Source: Syntrophaceae bacterium UBA2208
GTDB taxonomy: Bacteria; Desulfobacterota; BSN033; UBA1163
DNA length: 8,898 bases
Direction of reading: 5' to 3'
Assembly (NCBI GenBank): GCA_002327885.1
Contig: DCUS01000106.1
Location: forward strand, 10,233 to 19,130
The notes beneath the pieces are model-generated. The model did no database searches. It was given only the letters and a program-made list of their open reading frames with translations, and was not told the DNA's origin. Shown here piece after piece: positions 1 to 5,972 of the stretch (positions are counted from its first letter, which is position 1; every line of letters begins with the position of its first letter). Position numbers and translations under genes: made by a program.

Positions 1-519
1 CTCTGGATATTTGCTGCTGGCTCCTGTTTAGGGCTCTATTCCATCCTCCCCCTCTTTCTGGTTAAAGAACGTGGGTTAGACTTTCATTTTGCCAACACCC
101 TATTCGGCATTTCCCGTGTCGGAGGTGTCTTTATCTCCATTCTCATCGGTTTTCTAATCGATCGTTATGGATATCGAAAAATGCTTGTGTTGGCTATCAT
201 TACGACTGGACTCAGTACCATAGGCCTTGCTCTTGCCTCCACTCTCCCTATGATTGTGACCGCTCTTATCCTGCAAGCCACCCTTTCCCTTGCCTTCTTT
301 CCCATCGGTCTGTCCACCATCTCAAAACTAACCCCTCTGTCGGAACGGGCCATAGCAACCGGTGTGATTGTTTCGATAGGAATGATTTTTGGAGTGGGGT
401 TTGTTCCTTTTCTTTTGGGGGTGATTGCAGACCATTTAAACTTTGAAGCTGGGATCTTGGGATTAGGAATATTGACGAGCTTTTCTTCTCTGATGGTCAG
501 GTTTTTAAGAGAGGAATAG
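1..519 (+). CDS. MFS transporter, C-terminal half (5' end outside window)
   Basis: The frame is open from the first base to the TAG at 517-519, giving 172 residues with no start codon required inside the window, so this is the C-terminal part of a longer gene. About six hydrophobic segments are visible, as expected for the second six-helix half of a major facilitator superfamily permease. Between the second and third segments lies GFLIDRYGYRKM, a good match to the MFS loop motif G-x-L-x-D-R-x-G-R-R that recurs at the start of the C-terminal half. The protein should sit in the inner membrane and move a small solute. The substrate cannot be read from this half. It ends 87 bases before the next gene, and that gap contains a new promoter, so it is probably a separate transcription unit from what follows. 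Confidence 0.85.
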   Translation, partial: LWIFAAGSCLGLYSILPLFLVKERGLDFHFANTLFGISRVGGVFISILIGFLIDRYGYRKMLVLAIITTGLSTIGLALASTLPMIVTALILQATLSLAFFPIGLSTISKLTPLSERAIATGVIVSIGMIFGVGFVPFLLGVIADHLNFEAGILGLGILTSFSSLMVRFLREE

Positions 520-548
520 GATAGAGATATTGGGCGACAAGAAAAAAG

Positions 549-577
549 TTGAAGATCAGAAGTCCATAAATTATAGT
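549..577 (+). promoter_or_regulatory. sigma-70-type promoter for the metallo-hydrolase/mtgA/permease group
   Basis: TTGAAG (549-554) and TATAGT (572-577) are separated by 17 bases. The -10 box matches the consensus at five of six positions and the -35 box at four. Transcription would start near 584, leaving a leader of about 23 bases that contains the GGAGGG ribosome binding site ahead of the ATG at 607. The position in an otherwise empty gap, directly before the first gene of a co-directional group, supports the call. Confidence 0.5.
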
Positions 578-606
578 AAAAGATAGGTATTAAGACGGAG
601 GGAAAA

Positions 607-1242
607 ATGATTGTCAAACAATATGAGGTTGGGAGTTTTTCGGTCTTCTGTTATCTGATCGGAGACGAAGAAACCCAAGAGGGGTTGTTCATTGATCCGG
701 CGGATGATGCCAAGAGACTTCTCTCGGAAGCGAAATCTCACGGACTCAATAAAATCAAATATATCCTCAATACCCATTCCCATGTTGACCATATCATGGG
801 GAACGCGGAGATGGTGAAAAAGACCGGTGCCAAGATCATTATTCATGAAGCGGATGCGGTGGCACTGAGTCGAACCCCTTCTTATCTCCTTCAAATGTTT
901 GGGGCCACAGCCTCTCCTCCTGCTGATACAACCGTCAAAGAGGGAGATGTCATTGAAATTGGCAGTGCCAGGGTGAGGGTGATCCACACACCGGGTCATT
1001 CCCCCGGAGGGATGTCTCTCTATCTCGATGGGATGGTGTTTACGGGGGATACCCTTTTTGTGGGTTCGGTGGGGAGGACCGATTTTCCGGGGAGTTCGTG
1101 GGATGTGTTAGAAGCCTCCATACGGAAAAAACTCTATGTCTTACCAGGAGAAACGGTCGTCTTCCCCGGTCATAATTACGGGTCCACACCGACCTCGACG
1201 ATTCAAAACGAGAGGCGGCACAATCCCTTTGTGAGGGGATAA
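607..1242 (+). CDS. MBL-fold metallo-hydrolase, glyoxalase II-like
   Basis: A 211-residue single-domain metallo-beta-lactamase-fold hydrolase, probably cytosolic. The metal-binding motif HxHxDH is at residues 57-62 (H57, H59, D61, H62), followed by H131 in the TPGHSPGG loop, the bridging aspartate D148 in FTGDTLF, and H189 in FPGHNYG. These are the full seven ligands of a dinuclear (Zn/Fe) centre. The protein is shorter than classical glyoxalase II (about 250 residues) and lacks its C-terminal helical substrate domain. It therefore resembles the short YcbL-type enzymes that hydrolyse thioesters such as S-lactoylglutathione. The natural substrate is uncertain and another thiol ester is possible. 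The ATG at 607 follows a strong GGAGGG about six bases upstream. The mtgA gene starts 21 bases after its stop, suggesting co-transcription. Confidence 0.85.
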   Translation: MIVKQYEVGSFSVFCYLIGDEETQEGLFIDPADDAKRLLSEAKSHGLNKIKYILNTHSHVDHIMGNAEMVKKTGAKIIIHEADAVALSRTPSYLLQMFGATASPPADTTVKEGDVIEIGSARVRVIHTPGHSPGGMSLYLDGMVFTGDTLFVGSVGRTDFPGSSWDVLEASIRKKLYVLPGETVVFPGHNYGSTPTSTIQNERRHNPFVRG

Positions 1243-1263
1243 GATTTAAAAAATCATTGAAAA

Positions 1264-2010
1264 ATGAAAAGAAGGAAGCATCTCAGAGGGGTCCTTCCGA
1301 TCTTTATTGCGGCGGCCCTTCTTTCTCTCCTTTATTTCCTTGTTATCCCTGATCTTTCGAAACTGAAAAAAGAAAACCCAAAAAAGACAGCCTTCATGGA
1401 ATATCGGGAAAAGGAAGCCAAAGAAAAAGGGAAAAAATACAGGATCCATCAGATCTGGATTCCTTTTTCAAAGGTCTCTCCCTACCTCGTCAAGGCCGTT
1501 CTGATCGCCGAAGATGATAAATTCTGGAGACACGAGGGCTTCGATTTCGAAGCGATCCAGAAAGCCATCGAAAAAGATATCGAGGCGAAGAAATTTAAGT
1601 TTGGCGGAAGCACGATCACCCAACAACTTGCAAGAAACCTCTATCTCTCTCCTGAAAAGTCCCTGACAAGAAAGATCTCCGAGGCTATCATCACCTGGAG
1701 AATGGAAAGGATTCTTTCAAAGAGGCGAATCCTGGAGCTCTATCTTAATGTCGTCGAATGGGGAGAAGGAATTTTCGGCGTAGAGGCGGCCTCGAGACAT
1801 TATTATGGAAAACCTTCCTCCGAATTGGCTCCTGAAGAAGCGGCCAGGCTGGTATCGGTCCTTCCAAATCCCAAAAAATACAACCCGGTGGGAGATCAGC
1901 GATATGTGATCAACCGCTCCAATCTTATTTACAGCATCATGGTTCAGAGAGGAATTGTCATCCCCGAATATGAAGAGGTGACAGGGGGGATGGAATCCCC
2001 CTCTTACTGA
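1264..2010 (+). CDS. mtgA: Monofunctional biosynthetic peptidoglycan glycosyltransferase (GT51)
   Basis: A 248-residue enzyme that polymerises lipid II into glycan strands on the outer face of the inner membrane. A short basic N-terminus (MKRRKHLR) is followed by one membrane anchor at about residues 9-28. The GT51 domain fills the rest, with the family motifs in order: EDDKFWRHEG (83-92, catalytic E83), GGSTITQQLARN (114-125), RKISE (136-140, second catalytic glutamate E140), and a KRRILELYLN motif (153-162). There is no transpeptidase domain after it, and the length is typical of MtgA rather than a bifunctional PBP1. No strong Shine-Dalgarno sequence lies before the ATG at 1264, so translation may be weak or coupled to the upstream gene 21 bases away. 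A DMT permease follows after 37 bases. Confidence 0.92.
   Translation: MKRRKHLRGVLPIFIAAALLSLLYFLVIPDLSKLKKENPKKTAFMEYREKEAKEKGKKYRIHQIWIPFSKVSPYLVKAVLIAEDDKFWRHEGFDFEAIQKAIEKDIEAKKFKFGGSTITQQLARNLYLSPEKSLTRKISEAIITWRMERILSKRRILELYLNVVEWGEGIFGVEAASRHYYGKPSSELAPEEAARLVSVLPNPKKYNPVGDQRYVINRSNLIYSIMVQRGIVIPEYEEVTGGMESPSY
1985..2001 (+). other. Perfect 7-bp hairpin at the 3' end of mtgA
   Basis: GGGGGAT and ATCCCCC flank a three-base loop inside the last codons of mtgA (the GMESP segment). No run of T follows, so it is not a typical intrinsic terminator. It could slow ribosomes or protect the 3' end of a processed message. It could also simply reflect the codons used. Confidence 0.3.
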
Positions 2011-2047
2011 TTAACCATTCGATGATTGGATCAATGGAGGGTGATGG

Positions 2048-2938
2048 ATGACGACCCTTAAACGGTTTTTTACAAGTGGTTTCTGGTGGATGCTTTTTTC
2101 CGCCCTTCTTTTCTCCTGGGCCGATATCCTCATCAAATACCTTGCCACTTCCATTTCGACCTTACAAATTGCTTTCGTTCGTTTTCTATTAGGGGGCCTT
2201 ATCCTTCTACCCATCCTCTCTTCGAAAAGGGTATCCCTCAAAGGAAATCAAACCCGAATCCTCCTCTTAAGAGGCCTTTTTGGAACCTTAGCCTTTTTTT
2301 GTCTCCTCAAATCCATTGCCATGATTCCCCTCGCTGATGCCATCGTTCTCTTATACACCTTCCCCCTTTTTACTGTTTTCTTTTCCTTCCTCATCCTGAA
2401 AGCGGCGATCGAAATGGGGGAATTCATCCTCGTCGGGATAGGTCTGTTAGGCATTTATATCTTTATCAGCCCAGACTTTCATCTCTTTAACATGGGATAT
2501 GTTTTTGGGCTTCTGAGTGGCTGTTTAGGGGGTTTGGCTATGGTTTTTATTTACAAGGCAAGGCAGACCAACGGCCCGTTGATCATCTATTTTTATTTCT
2601 GTCTCATCGGAGCTATCCTTTCGTTTCCTTTTATGGTCCAAGGGTTCCAAATCCCTGATGTTCGAAGTGGTTCCCTTTTAGTTCTGCTTGCGCTCCTTCT
2701 TCTCGTCGCTCAAGTCCTAATGAATTATGGGTTCAAATATTGTAAGGCCTCGGAGGGTTCTTTAATCCTGATGTCAGAGGTTGTTTTTATAGGAATCGCA
2801 GGACTTCTCATCTTTAAAGATCCCGTCACTTTTCACTTTTTATTGGGCGCCATTCTAATCATCGGGAGTGGCGTTGGGCTGAATTTAATAAGTCGTAGGT
2901 CCAAGCATTCCCCGGCTTCATTAAAACCTAAAACGTAA
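2048..2938 (+). CDS. EamA/DMT-family membrane permease
   Basis: A 296-residue, strongly hydrophobic protein with about ten predicted membrane helices. It is arranged as two EamA repeats, roughly residues 12-140 and 150-285, the normal length and plan of the drug/metabolite transporter superfamily. Features seen include the first-repeat stretch FVRFLLGGLILLP, the LLRGLFGTLAF segment and a matching second-repeat end GLLIFKDPVTFHFLLGA, typical of carboxylate/amino acid/amine-type EamA exporters. It is an inner-membrane protein. The substrate cannot be assigned. The ATG at 2048 sits five bases after GGAGGG (2037-2042). It probably shares a transcript with mtgA, since the gap is only 37 bases. The inverted-repeat element begins 13 bases after its stop and may end the transcript. 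Confidence 0.85.
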   Translation: MTTLKRFFTSGFWWMLFSALLFSWADILIKYLATSISTLQIAFVRFLLGGLILLPILSSKRVSLKGNQTRILLLRGLFGTLAFFCLLKSIAMIPLADAIVLLYTFPLFTVFFSFLILKAAIEMGEFILVGIGLLGIYIFISPDFHLFNMGYVFGLLSGCLGGLAMVFIYKARQTNGPLIIYFYFCLIGAILSFPFMVQGFQIPDVRSGSLLVLLALLLLVAQVLMNYGFKYCKASEGSLILMSEVVFIGIAGLLIFKDPVTFHFLLGAILIIGSGVGLNLISRRSKHSPASLKPKT

Positions 2939-2951
2939 GTCCCATTAGAAA

Positions 2952-3082
2952 GGGACTATGTCGTAATGCCATTCTGAGGCGAAAGCCGAAGAATCTATAT
3001 AATAGATTCAGTTGAAATCATTAGATTCTTCACTTCGTTCAGAATGACAAACACAGCATTCTTTCCATTACGACACAGTCTC
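2952..3082. repeat. Nested inverted-repeat element (MITE/REP-like) with an ATTCTGA...GAAGAATCT core
   Basis: Two levels of symmetry are visible. The outer arms at 2952-2968 and 3066-3082 are complementary at 15 of 17 positions around the sequence TGTCGTAATG/CATTACGACA. The inner arms at 2970-2996 and 3023-3046 pair CATTCTGA with TCAGAATG and GAAGAATCT with AGATTCTTC, with a few unpaired bases between. A small perfect hairpin AATCTAT/ATAGATT (2992-3008) lies near the centre. The right arm has about 19 extra bases (3047-3065), so the symmetry is imperfect. The ATTCTGA-GCGAAG-GAAGAATCT type of core is, from memory, a widespread dispersed repeat in bacterial genomes. No transposase is encoded. 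It lies in the gap between two convergent genes and may also act as a bidirectional terminator. Confidence 0.7.
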
Positions 3083-3090
3083 AAAGGGGA

Positions 3091-3102
3091 GAGGGGCCCC
3101 TC
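3091..3102. repeat. 12-bp perfect GC palindrome in the convergent gap
   Basis: GAGGGGCCCCTC reads the same on both strands. With no loop and no adjacent T-run it is not a clear terminator by itself. It lies just right of the inverted-repeat element and left of the 3' end of the minus-strand WxxGxW gene. It may contribute to transcription ending between the two convergent genes. Confidence 0.3.
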
Positions 3103-3160
3103 AACCTTTCTAATATTTGAATAGGGATTAAGTTAAACCCTTCTCGGCCCGTCAGGGACT

Positions 3161-3451
3161 CTATCGCCAGTAACCTGGGACCCACACCCTTTCCCATCCA
3201 TAGGGAGTTTGCCTCTCCTCCCAGTGACCCGGGACCCAAACGCGATAAGGGTCGTAGTAGGGTCCATAATAGGCAGGAGGTGGGTAGTACCCTCGGTAAT
3301 AGACGCCTGGGGGACTAAACACTATTGGCGGTGGAGGCAAAAATATAGGGGGGCCAATCCAACCTCTGAAATGGATACGGTGCGCAAAGGCCGATCCGCT
3401 CAACAGAAGAATTGCCGATAAAATCAAGCTGATCATTATTAGTTTCTTCAT
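3161..3451 (-). CDS. Small secreted WxxGxW-repeat protein, Pro/Tyr rich
   Basis: A 96-residue protein with a clear Sec signal peptide: MKK, a hydrophobic core at residues 4-18, then an AFA cleavage motif at 21-23, giving a mature protein of about 73 residues. The mature part is very rich in proline, tyrosine and glycine (residues 31-69). It ends in two copies of the WxxGxW repeat: RVWVPGHW (70-77) and RVWVPGYW (88-95). Such repeats occur in small exported proteins of unknown role in proteobacteria. A structural or envelope-associated role is possible but not shown. The start is secure: GGGAGGTGA, an almost full anti-16S match, lies six bases before the ATG at 3451. It is transcribed convergently with the DMT permease gene. 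Confidence 0.75.
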   Translation of the reverse strand: MKKLIMISLILSAILLLSGSAFAHRIHFRGWIGPPIFLPPPPIVFSPPGVYYRGYYPPPAYYGPYYDPYRVWVPGHWEERQTPYGWERVWVPGYWR

Positions 3452-3457
3452 CCTTAA

Positions 3458-3466
3458 TCACCTCCC
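3458..3466 (-). promoter_or_regulatory. Unusually strong ribosome binding site of the WxxGxW gene
   Basis: On the minus strand the bases read GGGAGGTGA, complementary to nearly the whole anti-Shine-Dalgarno tail, with six bases to the ATG. It is among the strongest ribosome binding sites in the window and suggests the small secreted protein is made in quantity. Confidence 0.6.
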
Positions 3467-3567
3467 TGAATCTCATGAATTAAATATAATGACCCAATTT
3501 AAATCTTACCGGTACTTCTCGCTTTTTATGTAATTAGACGAGAAAATTCTGGAAATTATTCATTTTT

Positions 3568-3780
3568 TTACTCCGTAAGTTTCGTCACCATATTCACATC
3601 AAGCTTTTTGACTACAGCTGTGACCAGTCTGACAGCATCATCAAAGTCATCCCGGTAAATGATGCCTGCGTGGCTATGAATGTGCCGGGTGGGTACGGCA
3701 ACAACAAGATTAGGGACTCCATGACGGTGGAGATGTATTGCTCCGGAGTCAGTTCCCCCACGTTCCAACATATCGATCGG
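3568..3780 (-). pseudogene. C-terminal remnant of an M42-family aminopeptidase
   Basis: About 70 codons on the minus strand, ending in TAA at 3568-3570. They match the conserved C-terminus of M42 (FrvX/endoglucanase-like) metallo-aminopeptidases from memory: LERGGTDSGAIHLHRHGVP, then PTRHIHSHAG with the family's C-terminal metal-ligand histidine, then the closing RDDFDDAVRLVTAVVKKLD helix. Full-length members have about 350 residues, so some 280 are missing. The family-like reading (PIDMLERGG) stops near 3780. The frame continues only as non-homologous codons to a stop at 3808-3810. The ATG at 3769-3771 lies inside the conserved domain and has no ribosome binding site, so this is best read as a decayed or truncated gene rather than a small protein. 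Confidence 0.75.
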
Positions 3781-3902
3781 AAAAAACTGCTTTATTAAAA
3801 TACTAAATTACATTATACCAGAGATGGCAGCAGTCGTTCACTATAATATTGCAATCTGCTCTCTTTGCTTTTAAGATATTTGGCATGAATGAATATTCTA
3901 AT

Positions 3903-3931
3903 TTGAGAAACTCACCATACTCGCATTCAAT
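3903..3931 (+). promoter_or_regulatory. Candidate promoter of the acyl-CoA dehydrogenase/ETF unit
   Basis: TTGAGA (3903-3908) and TTCAAT (3926-3931) are 17 bases apart, each matching the sigma-70 consensus at four of six positions. Transcription would start near 3938, leaving a very short leader before the start codon. The match is weak in the -10 box, so an activator or a different promoter is possible. Confidence 0.25.
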
Positions 3932-3943
3932 GTTTTAAATTGA
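3927..3943. promoter_or_regulatory. Candidate operator: 17-bp inverted repeat TCAAT-N7-ATTGA
   Basis: Two five-base arms, TCAAT (3927-3931) and ATTGA (3939-3943), are separated by seven bases. They overlap the candidate -10 box and touch the ribosome binding site of the dehydrogenase gene. The size and position fit a dimeric XRE-type helix-turn-helix repressor, and such a domain is encoded at the end of the same unit. Five-base arms in AT-rich DNA can arise by chance. Confidence 0.25.
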
Positions 3944-3953
3944 GGTGAAAAGC

Positions 3954-5105
3954 TTGGATTTCACACTTTCGATACAACAGAAACAAGCCAGAAGAATGGC
4001 GAGACAATTTGCCAGGACTGAACTGGCTGACATCGCCAAAGAGATTGATGAAGAGGGACGTTTCCCTTGGGAAGTGGTGGAGAAGATGGGCCCCCTCAAT
4101 TTTTTCGGCATGCAAGCTCCCAGAAAATACGGCGGGGCTGAAATGGACTCCATTTCCTATTGTCTGGTCATAGAAGAGATTTCCCGAGTGTGTGCAGCCA
4201 TGGGACTGACCGTGGCCGTCCATAACAGTGTAGTGGTGTGTCCTTTAAGTCAATTCGGCAGCGATGAACAAAAGTTAAAATTTCTCCCTTCTCTGGCCGC
4301 CGGCGAAAAGATCGGGGCTTTTTGTTTAACCGAGCCCAACGCCGGTTCAGACGCAATGGCGATTGAATCCACTGCCATCAGCGATGGCGATTCCTATGTC
4401 GTTAATGCCAATAAAATATTTGTCACCAATGGCGGGGTGGCCGATACATTGATCATTTTTGTTTCGGTCAATCCAGGGGATGTTAAAAAAGGTTTTAGCG
4501 CCATCTTGGTGGAGCGGGGCACTCCTGGATTTGAGATCGGGCTCCTCGAAAATAATTGCGGCGTCCGTGCCAATCCAGTCAGCTCGATCGTTCTCACAGA
4601 CTGCCGAATACCCAAAACCAACCTTTTGGGCCGGGAGGGAGAGGGTTTTAAAATTGCCATGGCAGGTCTGGATACTGGCCGGATCGGGATTGCAGCCCAG
4701 GCAGTGGGCATTGGTCAGGCCGCCCTGGATGCCTCTTTGAAATATGCCAAAGAACGGATACAATTTCGCCTCCCCATCGCTCGACATCAGGCTATTCAGA
4801 TGATGCTCGCCGACATGGGGACAATGGTAGAGGCAGCTCGGCTTTTGACATTGCAGGCGGCTCATATAAGGGATCAACAGGGTGATCTGTCTGGTCCTTC
4901 AGCGATGGCCAAGCTCTTTGCCGCCCGCACGGCTTCGAAAGTGGCCTCGATGGGCGTACAGATCCACGGGGGGTACGGATACAGCAAAGACTACCCCATT
5001 GAACGATATTTTCGTGACGCTCGAGTAACGGAGATTTATGAAGGAACGAATGAAATTCAACAAATAGTGATCGCCCGGGAACTATTAAAAAGAAGGGAGG
5101 ACTGA
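3954..5105 (+). CDS. Acyl-CoA dehydrogenase (FAD-dependent)
   Basis: A cytosolic flavoenzyme that oxidises an acyl-CoA to the 2-enoyl-CoA and passes electrons to ETF. Numbering is from the TTG at 3954 (383 residues). The family order is complete: N-terminal helical domain, first signature FCLTEPNAGSDA (124-135), substrate-loop GVRANPVSS, ERIQFRLPIARHQ (267-279, usually QFGKPI), and C-terminal signature IHGGYGYSKDYPIERYFRDA ending in IYEGTNEIQ with the catalytic base E363. That glutamate position is the one used by short/medium-chain enzymes. TTG at 3954 is preferred because GAGGTG lies six bases upstream and the product starts MDFTLS, like the family. The GTG at 3945 would lie inside that ribosome binding site. 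It heads the unit with etfB and the etfA fusion. The chain length or aromatic substrate cannot be told. Confidence 0.92.
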   Translation: MDFTLSIQQKQARRMARQFARTELADIAKEIDEEGRFPWEVVEKMGPLNFFGMQAPRKYGGAEMDSISYCLVIEEISRVCAAMGLTVAVHNSVVVCPLSQFGSDEQKLKFLPSLAAGEKIGAFCLTEPNAGSDAMAIESTAISDGDSYVVNANKIFVTNGGVADTLIIFVSVNPGDVKKGFSAILVERGTPGFEIGLLENNCGVRANPVSSIVLTDCRIPKTNLLGREGEGFKIAMAGLDTGRIGIAAQAVGIGQAALDASLKYAKERIQFRLPIARHQAIQMMLADMGTMVEAARLLTLQAAHIRDQQGDLSGPSAMAKLFAARTASKVASMGVQIHGGYGYSKDYPIERYFRDARVTEIYEGTNEIQQIVIARELLKRRED

Positions 5106-5177
5106 GGTCGAGCGGCGCATCGCATATGGGGCATTCTATCCACTGAAAAGAAATGATGAGGGAGAAGAAAGATTGGA

Positions 5178-5963
5178 ATGAATATCATCGTCTGTATTAA
5201 ACAAGTGCTAGCTGGAGATCAGGTGAAGATAAATCCCCATACCCTCAGTCTTATGCGCTCTGCGGAATGTTCCATTATCAATCCTTTTGACTTGTTTGCC
5301 TTAAATATTGCGGGGCGTTTAAAGAAGCAGTACTCCGGGTCGATCACTGCCGTGACGATGGGACCTAAGATCAGCGAGGAGGCACTGTGGGAAGCTTTAG
5401 CCATCGGAGCAGATCGGGCCATCCTTTTATCCGACCCGCGGTTTGCCACAAGCGATACTCTCGCCACTTCATATGTGCTGGGGATGGGCATTCGAAAGAT
5501 TGGCAAATTTGACCTGATCCTTTGCGGAATGCGAACGACTGACAGCGATACGGCCCAGGTAGGCCCTCAACTGGCAGAGGAACTTGATATTCCCCATGTG
5601 ACAAATGTCGAGAAGCTGGAAAAGAAGAAAAATCTATTTATCACAGAACGACTTTCTGATGGATTTAGGGAAATCCTGGAGGTCTCCGCACCCGCTCTGT
5701 TTACGATTTCTTCGAAAGCAGCTACGCGTCTTCCGAACTTGATAGAAATTCAGGAGGCGCATACTCAACATTCCATCGAGTGTTGGAATTTGGAGGAGTT
5801 AGACGCCGATCCCACAAAGGTTGGCAGCGCAGGTTCCCGTACCTGGGTGGAAGAATTAATTCCAATCACACGGGAAAAATCCTGTGACTTTATTGAAGGG
5901 GAACCCCGGCAGCAGGCCAAATCGCTTTTTTCAAAATTATTCGAGAAAAATTTGCTATCTTAA
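5178..5963 (+). CDS. etfB: Electron transfer flavoprotein, beta subunit
   Basis: A 261-residue EtfB/FixA-family protein that pairs with EtfA to carry electrons from acyl-CoA dehydrogenase. Recognisable family segments are MNIIVCIKQV at the start, SIINPFD (32-38), AVTMGP (58-63), EALAIGADRAILLSD (72-86), TSDTLATSYVL (91-101), FDLILCG (111-117) and DSDTAQVGPQLAEEL (122-136), the nucleotide-binding loop. In most EtfB proteins that loop reads DGDTAQVGP; here serine S123 replaces the glycine. The early VLAGDQVKINP segment also departs from the usual VPDT form. Whether the bound nucleotide is AMP or a second, bifurcating FAD cannot be decided by eye. The gene begins 72 bases after the dehydrogenase with only a distant GGGAG, and ends nine bases before the EtfA fusion, so beta and alpha are tightly coupled. 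Confidence 0.92.
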   Translation: MNIIVCIKQVLAGDQVKINPHTLSLMRSAECSIINPFDLFALNIAGRLKKQYSGSITAVTMGPKISEEALWEALAIGADRAILLSDPRFATSDTLATSYVLGMGIRKIGKFDLILCGMRTTDSDTAQVGPQLAEELDIPHVTNVEKLEKKKNLFITERLSDGFREILEVSAPALFTISSKAATRLPNLIEIQEAHTQHSIECWNLEELDADPTKVGSAGSRTWVEELIPITREKSCDFIEGEPRQQAKSLFSKLFEKNLLS

Positions 5964-5972
5964 CAAAGGGTC

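Larger units (their letters stand above)
3781..3944. other. Gap between the M42 remnant and the dehydrogenase unit
   Basis: An AT-rich stretch without a credible gene on either strand. It contains a stop in the remnant's frame at 3808-3810, the palindrome GAATATTC at 3891-3898, and near its right end the candidate promoter and inverted repeat described separately. It probably holds the breakpoint that cut the M42 gene. Confidence 0.4.

Noticed and set aside
571..999. Open minus-strand frame over the metallo-hydrolase gene
   Set aside because: It runs antisense to a gene with a complete metal-binding motif set, has no family-like features and no ribosome binding site. It is a shadow of the real gene.
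1985..2001. Intrinsic terminator at the end of mtgA
   Set aside because: The stem is good but no T-run follows and the next gene starts 37 bases later in the same direction, so it is listed only as a hairpin.
3769..3771. Start codon of a 67-residue functional protein at the M42 remnant
   Set aside because: The codon lies within the conserved family domain, lacks a ribosome binding site, and the product would have only one of the metal ligands and no active site.
3880..3885. TTGGCA resembling a sigma-54 -24 box upstream of the dehydrogenase
   Set aside because: The required GC of the -12 element is absent at the right distance, and no sigma-70 -10 box lies 16-18 bases downstream.
4347..4877. 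Long minus-strand open frame (176 codons) inside the acyl-CoA dehydrogenase gene
   Set aside because: The plus-strand frame carries both dehydrogenase signatures. The antisense product has no recognisable domain.
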